Source of the DNA: Streptomyces cyaneochromogenes
GTDB taxonomy: Bacteria > Actinomycetota > Actinomycetes > Streptomycetales > Streptomycetaceae
Direction of reading: 5' to 3'
Length of the DNA: 64,000 nt
Assembly (NCBI RefSeq): GCF_003963535.1
Contig: NZ_CP034539.1
Coordinates: forward strand, 2,480,001-2,544,000
Part shown: positions 6,887 to 15,421 of the stretch, piece after piece
Layout: each line of letters starts with the position of its first letter
Position numbering within the stretch: position 1 is the first letter of the stretch
Translations under genes and position numbers: made by a program
The notes under the pieces: generated by a model
Database searches by the model: none
What the model saw: only the letters and a program-made list of their open reading frames with translations
Told to the model about the DNA's origin: nothing

Positions 6887-7876
6887 TCAGTTGTGGCTGT
6901 GCAGGATGTCGTTCAGACCGCCCCAGACCGCGTTGTTCGGGCGGGCCTCGACGGTGCCGGTGACCGAGTTGCGGCGGAAGAGGATGTTGGAGGCGCCGGA
7001 GAGCTCGCGGGCCTTGACGATCTGGCCGTCGGGCATGGTGACGCGGGTGCCCGCGGTGACGTACAGACCGGCCTCGACGACGCACTCGTCGCCGAGCGCG
7101 ATGCCGACGCCCGCCTCGGCGCCGACCAGGCAGCGCTCGCCGATGGTGATGATCACGTTGCCGCCGCCGGAGAGCGTGCCCATCGTGGACGCGCCGCCGC
7201 CGATGTCGGAGCCGTCGCCGACGACGACGCCCGCGGAGATACGGCCCTCGACCATGGAGGTGCCGAGGGTGCCGGCGTTGAAGTTGACGAAGCCCTCGTG
7301 CATGACGGTGGTGCCCGAGGCGAGGTGGGCACCGAGGCGGACCCGGTCGGCGTCGGCGATGCGGACACCCTTGGGGGCCACGTAGTCGGTCATGCGCGGG
7401 AACTTGTCGATCGAGGTCACCTGGAGGTGCAGACCCTCGGCGCGGGCGTTGAGGCGCACCTTCTCGACGTCGTCGACCGCGACCGGGCCCAGCGAGGTCC
7501 AGGCGACGTTGGCGAGGAAGCCGAACTGGCCCTCCAGGCTGAGGCCGTGCGGCTGGACCAGGCGGTGGGAGAGCAGGTGCAGGCGCAGGTAGACGTCGTG
7601 CGCGTCGATCGGCTTCTCGTCGAGCGAGGCGATGACCGTGCGGACCGCGACGACCTCGACGCCCCGGCGGGTGTCCGGACCGATCGCCGCGGTGGCGCCA
7701 CCGCCTAGCAGCTCCGCGGCACGCTCGGCGGAGAGCCGCTCGCTGCCGGAGGGGCCGGGCTCGGCGACGAGCTCGGGCGCGGGGAACCAGGTGTCGAGAA
7801 CGGTGCCGTCGGCGGCGATCGTGGCGAGGCCGGCGGCCACGGCGCCGGTGGTGCGAGGAGCAGTCGTGTCGGTCAT
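6887..7876 (-). CDS. dapD: 2,3,4,5-tetrahydropyridine-2,6-dicarboxylate N-succinyltransferase
   Basis: This 329-residue enzyme transfers succinate from succinyl-CoA to tetrahydrodipicolinate in the succinylase branch of diaminopimelate/lysine synthesis. The C-terminal half is a left-handed beta helix of hexapeptide repeats ([62 protein letters not shown]). The N-terminal domain is the long actinobacterial version. It stands alone; dapA lies nearby. Length and start ([13 protein letters not shown]) agree with the family. Confidence 0.93.
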   Translation of the reverse strand: MTDTTAPRTTGAVAAGLATIAADGTVLDTWFPAPELVAEPGPSGSERLSAERAAELLGGGATAAIGPDTRRGVEVVAVRTVIASLDEKPIDAHDVYLRLHLLSHRLVQPHGLSLEGQFGFLANVAWTSLGPVAVDDVEKVRLNARAEGLHLQVTSIDKFPRMTDYVAPKGVRIADADRVRLGAHLASGTTVMHEGFVNFNAGTLGTSMVEGRISAGVVVGDGSDIGGGASTMGTLSGGGNVIITIGERCLVGAEAGVGIALGDECVVEAGLYVTAGTRVTMPDGQIVKARELSGASNILFRRNSVTGTVEARPNNAVWGGLNDILHSHN

Positions 7877-8020
7877 GAGGGCAACCTAACCGGCGGGGGG
7901 CCGCGCGGGCCAACCGGTGGCGGGGGCGTCTCAGGGTGCGGGCCACCCCTCGCGGGACACGGACGTCGTCGCGGGCGCCCGTCCCGGGCTCGCGGCGCGC
8001 CCTCCCTCGCCCGCCGCACG

Positions 8021-8557
8021 TCAGGGAATCACCCGGCGCAGCACGTCGCGCGCGTACTCCTCGTCGTACGGCGCCTCCGTGAGCAGTACCTGCAGACAGA
8101 TCCCGTCCACCAGCGCCACCAGTGCCCGCGCCGTGACCGCGTCCGTACGGCGGGACAGCCGGTCGGCGAGATCGCGTGCCCACTCGGCGGCGACCGGCCG
8201 CAGGGCGGGGCGGCGCAAGGCTGCGAGGTAGAGCTCGCACTCCAGCTCCACGCCCGTGCGGTCCCCCGCGAGCCACTCGCCCATCAGACCCGCGAGTTCG
8301 CCGGCCAGGTCGGTCTCCGGGTCCTCCAGGCCACCGCGCGAGGCGACCACCTTGGCGAAGCCCTCGTTGGCCTGGCGCAGGGCGGCGACCAGCAGGTCGT
8401 CGAGGGTCTTGAAGTGGTACGTCGTGGAGCCGAGCGGCACGTCGGCCGCGGCGGCGACGGTGCGATGGCTCAGCCGCGCGATGCCCTTCTCCCCGACGAC
8501 CCGGATCGCCGCGTCGATGATCCGCTGACGTCGCTCGGGGTCGTAGCGCCGGGCCAT
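8021..8557 (-). CDS. TetR-family repressor of the adjacent SMR exporter
   Basis: This 178-residue protein has a TetR HTH at about residues 8-50 (RRQRIIDAAIRVVGEKGIARLSHRTVAAAADVPLGSTTYHF); the C-terminal ligand domain is helical. Its ATG shares a base with the stop of the SMR gene (TGATG), so both are translated from one transcript. Two copies of an 18-bp inverted repeat at the promoter are the likely operator. It probably responds to a cationic drug or quaternary amine exported by the partner. This is inferred from arrangement. Confidence 0.85.
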   Translation of the reverse strand: MARRYDPERRQRIIDAAIRVVGEKGIARLSHRTVAAAADVPLGSTTYHFKTLDDLLVAALRQANEGFAKVVASRGGLEDPETDLAGELAGLMGEWLAGDRTGVELECELYLAALRRPALRPVAAEWARDLADRLSRRTDAVTARALVALVDGICLQVLLTEAPYDEEYARDVLRRVIP

Positions 8558-8877
8558 CAGTGCGCGCCTCCCAGGTTCAGCACCACCACGCCGACGATGA
8601 TCAGCGCGATACCGGCGGCCTTGGTGAGAGTCATCCCCTCCCCCAGGAGCAGGACCCCGATGGTGGCGATGGCCGCGGTGCCGACGCCGGCCCAGATCGC
8701 GTAGGCCGTGCCCACGGAGACGGTCCTCAGCGTCTGGGCGAGCAACGCGAAGGAGACGACGTATCCGAGTGCGGTCAGCAGCGAGGGCCACAGCCTGCTG
8801 AAGCCGTCGCTGTACTTCATGGCGGTCGTGGCGGCCACCTCGGCCGCTATGGCTCCGGCGAGCAGCAGGTATCCCAT
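8557..8877 (-). CDS. small multidrug resistance (SMR/EmrE-type) exporter
   Basis: This 106-residue protein has four transmembrane helices. The membrane-embedded glutamate conserved in SMR proteins is E14 (AGAIAAEVAATTAMK), and the characteristic AYAIWAGVGT motif follows. It works as a dimer exchanging protons for lipophilic cations. The start at 8877 gives an almost absent leader: the putative operator overlaps the start codon, so the transcript may be leaderless or very short. It is the first gene of a two-gene operon with its TetR regulator. Confidence 0.88.
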   Translation of the reverse strand: MGYLLLAGAIAAEVAATTAMKYSDGFSRLWPSLLTALGYVVSFALLAQTLRTVSVGTAYAIWAGVGTAAIATIGVLLLGEGMTLTKAAGIALIIVGVVVLNLGGAH

Positions 8878-8916
8878 GTGTACAAGCGTACACAACGATG
8901 CGTACGACCGTACACA
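8877..8916 (-). promoter_or_regulatory. twin TetR operators in the SMR promoter
   Basis: Site 1 (8877-8894) is TGTGTACAAGCGTACACA, a perfect 7-4-7 inverted repeat. Site 2 (8899-8916) is TGCGTACGACCGTACACA, the same repeat with one broken pair. Their centres are 22 bp apart, two helical turns. Site 1 overlaps the SMR start codon. This is the expected arrangement for cooperative binding of two TetR dimers. Confidence 0.75.
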
Positions 8917-8948
8917 AACCCGCCGGGCCGCTCCGCGTGCCGACCGGT

Positions 8949-9788
8949 TCAGCAGGTACGGCGGCGGTATCCGCCCTCCCCCGCCGGTACGACGTCCAGG
9001 TCGCGCAGGACCACCGACAGCCGGTCGCCCCAGTCCGCACAGGCCGCGGCGAGGCCGTCGGAGCGGTACTCGATGACGAAGACCCGGTCGTCGTAGGCGT
9101 CGGCGTACGCGCCGCACTCGTCGTACTGTCCGCACTCCTCGGCGACCGCGAAGTCGAAACCGAGGCGGCGCCCTTGCCGCGCCAGTTCGGCGGCGTTCTT
9201 CTGGCCGATCGCCAGGCCGGCCGCGTGGGCCCGGGCGGCGATCAGCTTGCCGAAGGCCAGGTTGTCCTCGGCTGTCAGCAGCCCGTCGGACCGTTCGTTG
9301 GAGTCGAGGTTGTCGGCCTCGACCGCCTGGAACCCGGACTCGGCGCAGGCGTCGATCCACTTGCCCACGATCCCGGCGAGCCGTTCGCGCTTGGCGGCCG
9401 TCGAGATGTCCAGCAGGGCCTCGTCCCAGTCCCGGTCGACGACCGGCTCGTCGTCGGCGTCACGGAGCAGCAGGTCGGGGTGGTGCTCCTCCCACCAGCC
9501 CTCGGCGTCCGGCTGGGCCTGGAAGGCGTTGACGTAGCAGATGCTGTACACCCCCGGCGCCGGTTTCGCGGTGCGGTCGCGGGAGACCGCGTGTACGCCC
9601 GCGGGCGGCGGGTACGCGCCGCCGATCTGGTAGTCGAAGGCGACCCCCGGCTCGGGCAGCTCCGCCTTCGGCGCGTCGGCGCCCTCGCCGTCGGACGCAG
9701 TACACCCGCCCGCGGCCACGGCGAGCGCACCGCACAGTGCTGCGGCCGCGAGCGCGCGGCGGAGTGCTGGGGGGATGCGGTGGACCAT
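8949..9788 (-). CDS. GH114-like (endo-alpha-1,4-polygalactosaminidase family) lipoprotein
   Basis: This 279-residue precursor has a lipoprotein signal: basic start, hydrophobic stretch and the lipobox VAAGGC with Cys29. The mature domain resembles the GH114/TM1410 TIM-barrel family: ICYVNAFQAQPDAEGWWEEHHPDLLL near the start, a central GFQAVEADNLDSNE with acidic catalytic-type residues, and GLAIGQKNAAELARQG, then EECGQYDECGAYADAYDDRVFVIEY. Such enzymes cleave galactosaminogalactan-type exopolysaccharide. The ATG at 9788 was chosen because the signal peptide follows immediately; a longer frame starts 16 codons upstream. The activity is an inference. Confidence 0.75.
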   Translation of the reverse strand: MVHRIPPALRRALAAAALCGALAVAAGGCTASDGEGADAPKAELPEPGVAFDYQIGGAYPPPAGVHAVSRDRTAKPAPGVYSICYVNAFQAQPDAEGWWEEHHPDLLLRDADDEPVVDRDWDEALLDISTAAKRERLAGIVGKWIDACAESGFQAVEADNLDSNERSDGLLTAEDNLAFGKLIAARAHAAGLAIGQKNAAELARQGRRLGFDFAVAEECGQYDECGAYADAYDDRVFVIEYRSDGLAAACADWGDRLSVVLRDLDVVPAGEGGYRRRTC

Positions 9789-10081
9789 GATCCGGGGGCT
9801 CCTGTCGGTGCGTGATCTTCGGCGCTGTCCGGCCATGATGCCCTGCGCCGCGACGGGCGCTTACCACGGCCGGCCGCCGCCTGCCGCGGCCGGGTCGGGA
9901 CGGGCCGCGTCGGGGACGGGCCGCGTCGGCAAGGCGCCGGGCGGGCACCGGAGTTGTGGATACGGCTGATGACAAAGGGCTGCTCCGGGGCCACCGGTTC
10001 CACTAGTGTTGTTCACCGTTCACATACCGGGCCTTCGCAGCCGCGGTCGTCGCCCCATGACGCCGCTGGGGGGAACAGCGC

Positions 10082-10909
10082 ATGCCAGACAACAAGTCCC
10101 GGCCGTCTCAGGACCAACCTTGGGAGAACGGCTGGGCCCCGGACACCTCGCGGGCGCCGGGGACGCGCCGCCTGTGGCTGGCGGGCGGAATGGCGGTGGC
10201 GACGATCGTCGCCTGCGTCACCGCGATCGCCGTATCCGAAAGGGAGTCCGACAAGGAGTCACCCTCGGCGTCGTCCGCCACCGAGAACACCTCGTACCCC
10301 GGTCTGATCTCCTTCGCCAGCCCGTCGGCGACTCCTCCCAGGGGCAAGAGCGGCCTGTCGACGGACCGGCCCGCGACCCGGTCGCCCGGCCAACAGCACG
10401 CCACCACGCCGAAACCCGCGCCGGATCCGTCCAAGTCGCCTTCCCGCGAGGGCAGTTCACCGACCGCCGCCCCGAAGCCACCGGCCACCACAGGGCGATC
10501 CGTCCGCTCGGTCAACTACCCGGACCGCTACTGGCATGTGAGTGACGGTTACGTGAGGCTGGACCGGGTCCAGGGCTCGGAGTCCCGTGAGGACTCCACC
10601 TTCAGACAGGTCAAGGGCCTGGCGAACAGCTCCTGTTACTCCTTCGCCGCGCAGGACGGCCGGTATCTGCGCCACCGCGCCTTCGTCCTGCGCGCCGAGC
10701 GCAACGACGGCTCGTCCCTCTTCGGGCAGGACGCCACCTTCTGCCCCCGCGCCTCGTCGTCCCACTCCGGTGCCACCATGCTGGAGTCGGTCAACTATCC
10801 GGGCTACTTCCTGCGCCACCGCGACTTCGTGGTCCGTCTCGAACGCTTCGAGTACAGCTCCCTGTACCTGTCCGACTCGTCGTTCCAGCTGGTCGGCGGG
10901 CTGGCCTGA
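10082..10909 (+). CDS. membrane-anchored AbfB (CBM42-like) domain protein
   Basis: This 275-residue protein has a short cytoplasmic part, one transmembrane helix at about residues 32-51 (LWLAGGMAVATIVACVTAIA) and a Ser/Pro/Thr-rich linker to about 140. A C-terminal AbfB-like beta-trefoil follows at about 143-275, with repeats SVNYPDRYWHVSDGYVRLDR, CYSFAAQDGRYLRHRAFVLR and SVNYPGYFLRHRDFVVRLER. AbfB domains bind arabinofuranose side chains; no catalytic domain is present, so this is a surface sugar-binding protein or adhesin of unknown role. The ATG follows GGGGGGAACAGCGC. It is divergent from the GH114-like lipoprotein gene. Confidence 0.75.
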   Translation: MPDNKSRPSQDQPWENGWAPDTSRAPGTRRLWLAGGMAVATIVACVTAIAVSERESDKESPSASSATENTSYPGLISFASPSATPPRGKSGLSTDRPATRSPGQQHATTPKPAPDPSKSPSREGSSPTAAPKPPATTGRSVRSVNYPDRYWHVSDGYVRLDRVQGSESREDSTFRQVKGLANSSCYSFAAQDGRYLRHRAFVLRAERNDGSSLFGQDATFCPRASSSHSGATMLESVNYPGYFLRHRDFVVRLERFEYSSLYLSDSSFQLVGGLA

Positions 10910-10918
10910 GCACACGAA

Positions 10919-10947
10919 AGCGGCGGCACCCGACAGGTACCGCCGCT
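10919..10947. terminator. bidirectional hairpin between convergent genes
   Basis: AGCGGCGG (10919-10926) pairs with CCGCCGCT (10940-10947) around a 13-base loop. It lies between the AbfB gene and the 3' end of the suf operon, so it can end transcription from both sides. No T-run is present. Confidence 0.6.
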
Positions 10948-10984
10948 GGTGTCCGGCCCAGGGCCGGACAGGCCTCGGACGGCC

Positions 10985-11317
10985 TCAGACGTTGAACCCG
11001 AGCGCCCGAAGCTGCTCGCGACCGTCGTCCGTGATCTTGTCCGGGCCCCACGGCGGCATCCAGACCCAGTTGATGCGCAGCTCGCTGACGAGGCCGTCCG
11101 TGGCGGACTTGGCCTGGTCCTCGATGACGTCGGTCAGGGGGCAGGCCGCCGAGGTCAGGGTCATGTCGAGCGTCGCGACGTTCGCGTCGTCGATGTGGAT
11201 GCCGTAGATCAGGCCGAGGTTGACGACGTCGATGCCCAGCTCGGGGTCGACGACGTCGTACAGCGCCTCACGGACCTCTTCCTCCGAGGCCGGCTTCATC
11301 TCAACGGTCTCGCTCAT
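10985..11317 (-). CDS. sufT: SufT-like Fe-S assembly factor (MIP18/DUF59 family)
   Basis: This 110-residue protein is of the MIP18/PaaD-like family. The signature DPELGIDVVNLGLIY is at about residues 24-38, and the conserved cysteine is in TSAACPLTDVIEDQ. SufT-type proteins help mature Fe-S proteins. It is the last gene of the suf operon; its ATG overlaps the sufU stop by four bases. Length is normal. The exact step it performs is not known. Confidence 0.88.
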   Translation of the reverse strand: MSETVEMKPASEEEVREALYDVVDPELGIDVVNLGLIYGIHIDDANVATLDMTLTSAACPLTDVIEDQAKSATDGLVSELRINWVWMPPWGPDKITDDGREQLRALGFNV

Positions 11318-11781
11318 GCCGTCTTCCTTTCGGCGTCGGCTCCGCCCAGGGCCTGGGCCGTCGCGTCCTTCCACGCCATCCAGCTGAGGAGGGCGCACTT
11401 GACCCGGGCCGGGTACTTGGAGACTCCGGAGAACGCGACCGCGTCCTCCAGGACCTCCTCCATCGCGTCATCGGGCTCGATCTTCCCCTTCGACTGCATC
11501 AGCTCCAGGAAGGTCTCCTGGATCTTCCGCGCGTCGGAGAGGTCCTTGCCGACGAGGAGTTCGTTCAGTACGGACGCGCTCGCCTGGCTGATGGAACAGC
11601 CCTGGCCCTCGTACGAGACGTCCTCGATCGTCGTGCCGTCGTACTTCACACGGAGCGTGATCTCGTCGCCGCACGTCGGGTTCACGTGGTGCACCTCGGC
11701 GTCGCCATCCCTCAGACCACGCCCGTGCGGGTTCTTGTAGTGGTCCAGGATGACTTCCTGGTACATCGAATCCAGCTTCAT
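11314..11781 (-). CDS. sufU: SufU zinc-dependent sulfur transfer protein
   Basis: This 155-residue protein is of the SufU/IscU-like family, which accepts sulfur from SufS and passes it to SufBCD. The conserved cysteines are C37 (NPTCGDE, with D39 as the usual zinc ligand), C62 (QGCSIS) and C129 (RVKCALL). The Gram-positive SufU insertion between the second and third cysteines is present. It starts with ATG 20 bp after the sufS stop and overlaps sufT. Confidence 0.93.
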   Translation of the reverse strand: MKLDSMYQEVILDHYKNPHGRGLRDGDAEVHHVNPTCGDEITLRVKYDGTTIEDVSYEGQGCSISQASASVLNELLVGKDLSDARKIQETFLELMQSKGKIEPDDAMEEVLEDAVAFSGVSKYPARVKCALLSWMAWKDATAQALGGADAERKTA

Positions 11782-11801
11782 GCGTCGCTCTTCCCGTCCC
11801 G

Positions 11802-13058
11802 TCAGCCGAAGAAGTTCCGTACGTGCTCCAGGCCGTCCACCAGAGCGTCGATCTCGGCCGGCGTGGAGTACAGATAGAACGACGCTCGCGTGGTCGCAGG
11901 AATTCCGTAGCGCAGGCAGACCGGGCGGGCGCAGTGGTGGCCGACCCGGACCGCGATGCCCTGCTCGTCGAGGACCTGGCCCACGTCGTGCGGGTGGATG
12001 TCGCCGAGCGTGAAGGAGATCGCGGCGCCGCGGTCCTCGGCCGTGGTCGGGCCGATGATCCGCAGGTCGGGGACCTCCGCCAGCCGCTTCACCGCGTACT
12101 CGGTGAGCGCGTGCTCATGGGCGAGGATCTTGTCCATGCCGATCGAGTTGAGGTAGTCGATCGCCGCGCCCAGGCCGATCGCCTGCGAGATCGGGGGCGT
12201 GCCCGCCTCGAACTTGTGCGGGGCGGGAGCGTATGTCGACGAGTGCATCGACACCGTCTCGATCATCTCGCCGCCGCCGAGGAACGGAGGCAGGTCCTCC
12301 AGCAGCTCCTGGCGGCCCCAGAGCACGCCGATGCCGGTCGGGCCGCACATCTTGTGGCCGGTGAAGGCCACGAAGTCGGCCTGGAGGGACTGCACGTCCA
12401 TCGGCATGTGCGGCGCGGCCTGCGAGGCGTCGATGCACACCAGCGCGCCGACCTCCTGCGCGCGGCGCACTATCGCCTCGACCGGGTTGACCGTGCCCAG
12501 GATGTTCGACACCAGCACGAAGGAGACGATCTTCGTCTTCTCCGTGATGATCTCGTCGATGTTGGACAGGTCGAGTCGGCCGTCGTCGGTGAGACCGAAC
12601 CACTTCAGCTTCGCGCCCGTGCGCTGCGCGAGCAGCTGCCACGGGACGATGTTGGAGTGGTGCTCCATCTCCGTGATGACGATCTCGGTCTCGTGGTCCA
12701 CCCGGTAGGGCTCGTCGGCCCAGCCGAGCATGTTCGCCACGAGGTTGAGCGATTCGGAGGCGTTCTTGGTGAAGATCACCTCGTCGCGCGAGGGCGCGTT
12801 GATGAACTCCGCGACCTTGTCGCGCGCGCCCTCGTACAGCGCCGTGGCCTCCTCGGCGAGGACGTGCACGCCACGGTGGACGTTGGCGTTGTGCTGCTCG
12901 TAGTACTCGGAGAGCACGTCGAGCACCTGGCGCGGCGTCTGCGAGGTCGCCGCGTTGTCCAGGTACACGAGCTTCTTGCCGTCGTGGACGACGCGGTCCA
13001 GGATCGGGAAGTCCTTGCGCAGCGCCTCGGTGTCGAGGAGGCCCGGCAGCTGTGTCAC
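11802..13058 (-). CDS. sufS: SufS cysteine desulfurase
   Basis: This 418-residue PLP enzyme converts cysteine to alanine and hands persulfide sulfur to SufU. The PLP lysine is K236 (FTGHKMCGPTG) and the active-site cysteine C376 (RVGHHCARPVC), the group II desulfurase pattern. The histidine and aspartate that contact PLP (H133/H134 region; D210 in CIDASQ) are present. The GTG start overlaps the sufC stop (GTGA), showing translational coupling. Confidence 0.95.
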   Translation of the reverse strand: MTQLPGLLDTEALRKDFPILDRVVHDGKKLVYLDNAATSQTPRQVLDVLSEYYEQHNANVHRGVHVLAEEATALYEGARDKVAEFINAPSRDEVIFTKNASESLNLVANMLGWADEPYRVDHETEIVITEMEHHSNIVPWQLLAQRTGAKLKWFGLTDDGRLDLSNIDEIITEKTKIVSFVLVSNILGTVNPVEAIVRRAQEVGALVCIDASQAAPHMPMDVQSLQADFVAFTGHKMCGPTGIGVLWGRQELLEDLPPFLGGGEMIETVSMHSSTYAPAPHKFEAGTPPISQAIGLGAAIDYLNSIGMDKILAHEHALTEYAVKRLAEVPDLRIIGPTTAEDRGAAISFTLGDIHPHDVGQVLDEQGIAVRVGHHCARPVCLRYGIPATTRASFYLYSTPAEIDALVDGLEHVRNFFG

Positions 13059-13819
13059 GCGGATGCGCCACCCTTCGTGTAGGCCTCGTAGCCCTCGTTC
13101 TCCAGCTTGTCGGCGAGCTCGGCGCCGCCGGACTCGACGATGCGGCCGCCGGAGAAGACGTGGACGTGGTCGGGCTTGATGTAGCGCAGGATGCGCGTGT
13201 AGTGGGTGATCAGCAGGGTGCCGACCTCGCCGGTCTCGCGGACGCGGTTGACGCCCTCGGAGACGATGCGCAGCGCGTCGACGTCCAGACCGGAGTCCGT
13301 CTCGTCGAGGATCGCGACCTTCGGCTTGAGCAGCTCCAGCTGAAGGATCTCGTGGCGCTTCTTCTCACCGCCGGAGAAGCCCTCGTTGACGTTGCGCTCG
13401 GCGAAGGACGGGTCCATGTTGAGGCGCTCCATGGCCTCCTTGACCTCCTTCACCCAGGTACGCAGCTTGGGGGCCTCGCCGCGGATGGCGGTGGCGGAGG
13501 TGCGCAGGAAGTTGGAGACCGAGACGCCGGGGACCTCGACCGGGTACTGCATCGCCAGGAACAGGCCCGCGCGGGCGCGCTCGTCGACGGACATCTCCAG
13601 GACGTCCTCGCCGTCGAGGGTGACGGTGCCGCCGGTGATCGTGTACTTCGGGTGACCCGCCAGCGAGTAGGCGAGGGTCGACTTGCCGGAGCCGTTGGGG
13701 CCCATGATGGCGTGCGTCTCGCCCTGCTTCACGGTGAGGTCGACGCCCTTGAGGATTTCCTTCGTGGCGTTGTCGGCCTCGACGGTGACGCGCAGGTCTC
13801 GGATTTCAAGCGTTGCCAT
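13055..13819 (-). CDS. sufC: SufC ATPase of the SufBCD scaffold
   Basis: This 254-residue ABC-type ATPase drives Fe-S cluster assembly on SufB/SufD and is not a transporter. Walker A is GPNGSGKST (residues 40-48), the signature is FSGGEKKRHEILQL, and Walker B with D-loop is VAILDETDSGLDVDAL, the form typical of SufC. It starts at ATG 13819, 7 bp after the Rieske gene, and overlaps sufS. Confidence 0.95.
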   Translation of the reverse strand: MATLEIRDLRVTVEADNATKEILKGVDLTVKQGETHAIMGPNGSGKSTLAYSLAGHPKYTITGGTVTLDGEDVLEMSVDERARAGLFLAMQYPVEVPGVSVSNFLRTSATAIRGEAPKLRTWVKEVKEAMERLNMDPSFAERNVNEGFSGGEKKRHEILQLELLKPKVAILDETDSGLDVDALRIVSEGVNRVRETGEVGTLLITHYTRILRYIKPDHVHVFSGGRIVESGGAELADKLENEGYEAYTKGGASA

Positions 13820-13826
13820 GGGTGCC

Positions 13827-14144
13827 TCAGGACTCCTGGTTGAGGGAGACGAGCACGTCGTCTCCTTCGATCTTTACGGGGTATACGGGGACGGGGCGCG
13901 TCGCGGGTAGGCCGGACGGCTTGCCGGTGCGGAGGTCGAACGCGGAGCCGTGCAGCCAGCACTCGATCTGGCAGTCCTCCACCTCGCCCTCGGAGAGCGA
14001 GACGTTCGCGTGGGAGCAGATGTCGTAGATGGCGAACACCTCGCCCTCGGTCTGCACGACCGAGACCGGCGTGCCGTCGAGTTCCACCCTCTTGGGGGTG
14101 TCCTCCTCCAGCTCGCTCAGCCCACAGGCGCGTACGAAGGCCAT
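13827..14144 (-). CDS. Rieske-type [2Fe-2S] ferredoxin in the suf operon
   Basis: This 105-residue protein has a Rieske fold. Cluster ligands are C43/H45 (CSHANVSLSEG) and C62/H65 (CWLHGSAFD); an extra Cys58 precedes the second pair. It resembles the small ferredoxin subunits of dioxygenases and of NirD. Its ATG shares a base with the sufD stop (TGATG) and it sits between sufD and sufC, so it is expressed with the assembly machinery. It may supply electrons for cluster assembly; this role is inferred. Confidence 0.9.
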   Translation of the reverse strand: MAFVRACGLSELEEDTPKRVELDGTPVSVVQTEGEVFAIYDICSHANVSLSEGEVEDCQIECWLHGSAFDLRTGKPSGLPATRPVPVYPVKIEGDDVLVSLNQES

Positions 14145-15361
14145 CAGACCGTGGCCTCCAGCTCCTCGTTGATCTTCACGAGGAGGCGCTCTTCGATGTC
14201 GTCGACGCCGATCTGCTGGACCAGCTCGGCGAAGAAGCCGCGGACCACCAGACGGCGGGCCTCGTCGGCCGGGATGCCGCGCGCCATCAAGTAGAAGAGC
14301 TGCTCGTCGTCGAAGCGGCCGGTCGCCGAGGCGTGGCCGGCGCCGACGATCTCGCCGGTCTCGATCTCCAGGTTCGGCACGGAGTCGACGCGGGCGCCGT
14401 CGGTCAGAACCAGGTTCCGGTTCATCTCGTACGTGTCCGTGCCCTCGGCCTTGGCCTCGATGAGGACGTCGCCGATCCACACCGCGTGGGCGTCGTCGCC
14501 CTGGAGCGCGCCCTTGTACATCACGTTGGACTTGCAGTGCGGGGTGTTGTGGTCGACCAGGAGGCGGTGCTCCTGGTGCTGGCCCGCGTCGGTGAAGTAC
14601 AGGCCGAACAGCTCGGCCTCGCCGCCGGTGCCGGCGTAGGCGACACGCGGGTGCAGGCGTACGAGGTCGCCGCCGAAGGTGACCACGAACGACTTGAAGG
14701 TGGCGTCCCGGCCGATCAGCGCGTTGTGCTGGCCCACGTGCACGGCCTTGTCGTCCCAGTCCTGGACGGAGACGACGGTCAGCTTGGCGCCGTCGCCCAG
14801 GATGTAGTCGACGTTGGCGGCGAGCACGGCGTCACCGGTGTGGTCGATGACGACGACGGCCTCGGCGAAGGCTCCGAGCTCCACGACCTGGTGGCCGTAG
14901 GCGACCCCGCCCTCGCCGTGCACGGCGATACGGATCGGCTCGGTGAGCACCGTCTCCTTGGGGACGGTGATGACACCGGCCTTCTCGAACGCCGAGTACG
15001 CCTGGGCGGCGACGCGGTCCACCGGGGTGCCCGCCTTGCCGATCCGGGCGTCGTCACGGCCGACGGTCTCGACGGTGACGCCCTCGGGGGCCTGCACGTC
15101 GACCTTCACGCCGTCACCGGTCGCCACGGCGGTGCCGTCGTGCAGCCCGCGCAGGCGCTCCAGCGGGGTGAACCGCCACTCCTCCTCGCGGCCGTGCGGG
15201 ACCGGGAAGTCCGCCACGTCGAAGGACGGGGGCGCGCTCATGCGCGTGGCGACGGTCGACTCGGCGGCAACGGCCACCGCGCCGGCGGTGGTGGATCCCA
15301 GCGGTGGGGGTCCCCCCGCCCGAGTGGATTCGAGGGTGGGGGAGTTCTGAGCCTCAGCCAT
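14144..15361 (-). CDS. sufD: SufD scaffold subunit
   Basis: This 405-residue SufB/SufD-family protein has the long right-handed beta-helix core (VELGAFAEAVVVIDHTGDAVLAANVDYILGDGA) and the C-terminal family signature with DDEQLFYLMARGIPADEARRLVVRGFF. It pairs with SufB and SufC to form the scaffold on which clusters are built. A conserved histidine lies in RLLVDHNTPHCKSN. The first 30 residues are variable. It ends by overlapping the Rieske gene. Confidence 0.93.
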   Translation of the reverse strand: MAEAQNSPTLESTRAGGPPPLGSTTAGAVAVAAESTVATRMSAPPSFDVADFPVPHGREEEWRFTPLERLRGLHDGTAVATGDGVKVDVQAPEGVTVETVGRDDARIGKAGTPVDRVAAQAYSAFEKAGVITVPKETVLTEPIRIAVHGEGGVAYGHQVVELGAFAEAVVVIDHTGDAVLAANVDYILGDGAKLTVVSVQDWDDKAVHVGQHNALIGRDATFKSFVVTFGGDLVRLHPRVAYAGTGGEAELFGLYFTDAGQHQEHRLLVDHNTPHCKSNVMYKGALQGDDAHAVWIGDVLIEAKAEGTDTYEMNRNLVLTDGARVDSVPNLEIETGEIVGAGHASATGRFDDEQLFYLMARGIPADEARRLVVRGFFAELVQQIGVDDIEERLLVKINEELEATV

Positions 15362-15421
15362 GGCTGTCGGTCTGCTCTCTTCCTACGTCAGAAATTGCTG
15401 GCTGCTGTCGGGCGGCGGGTC

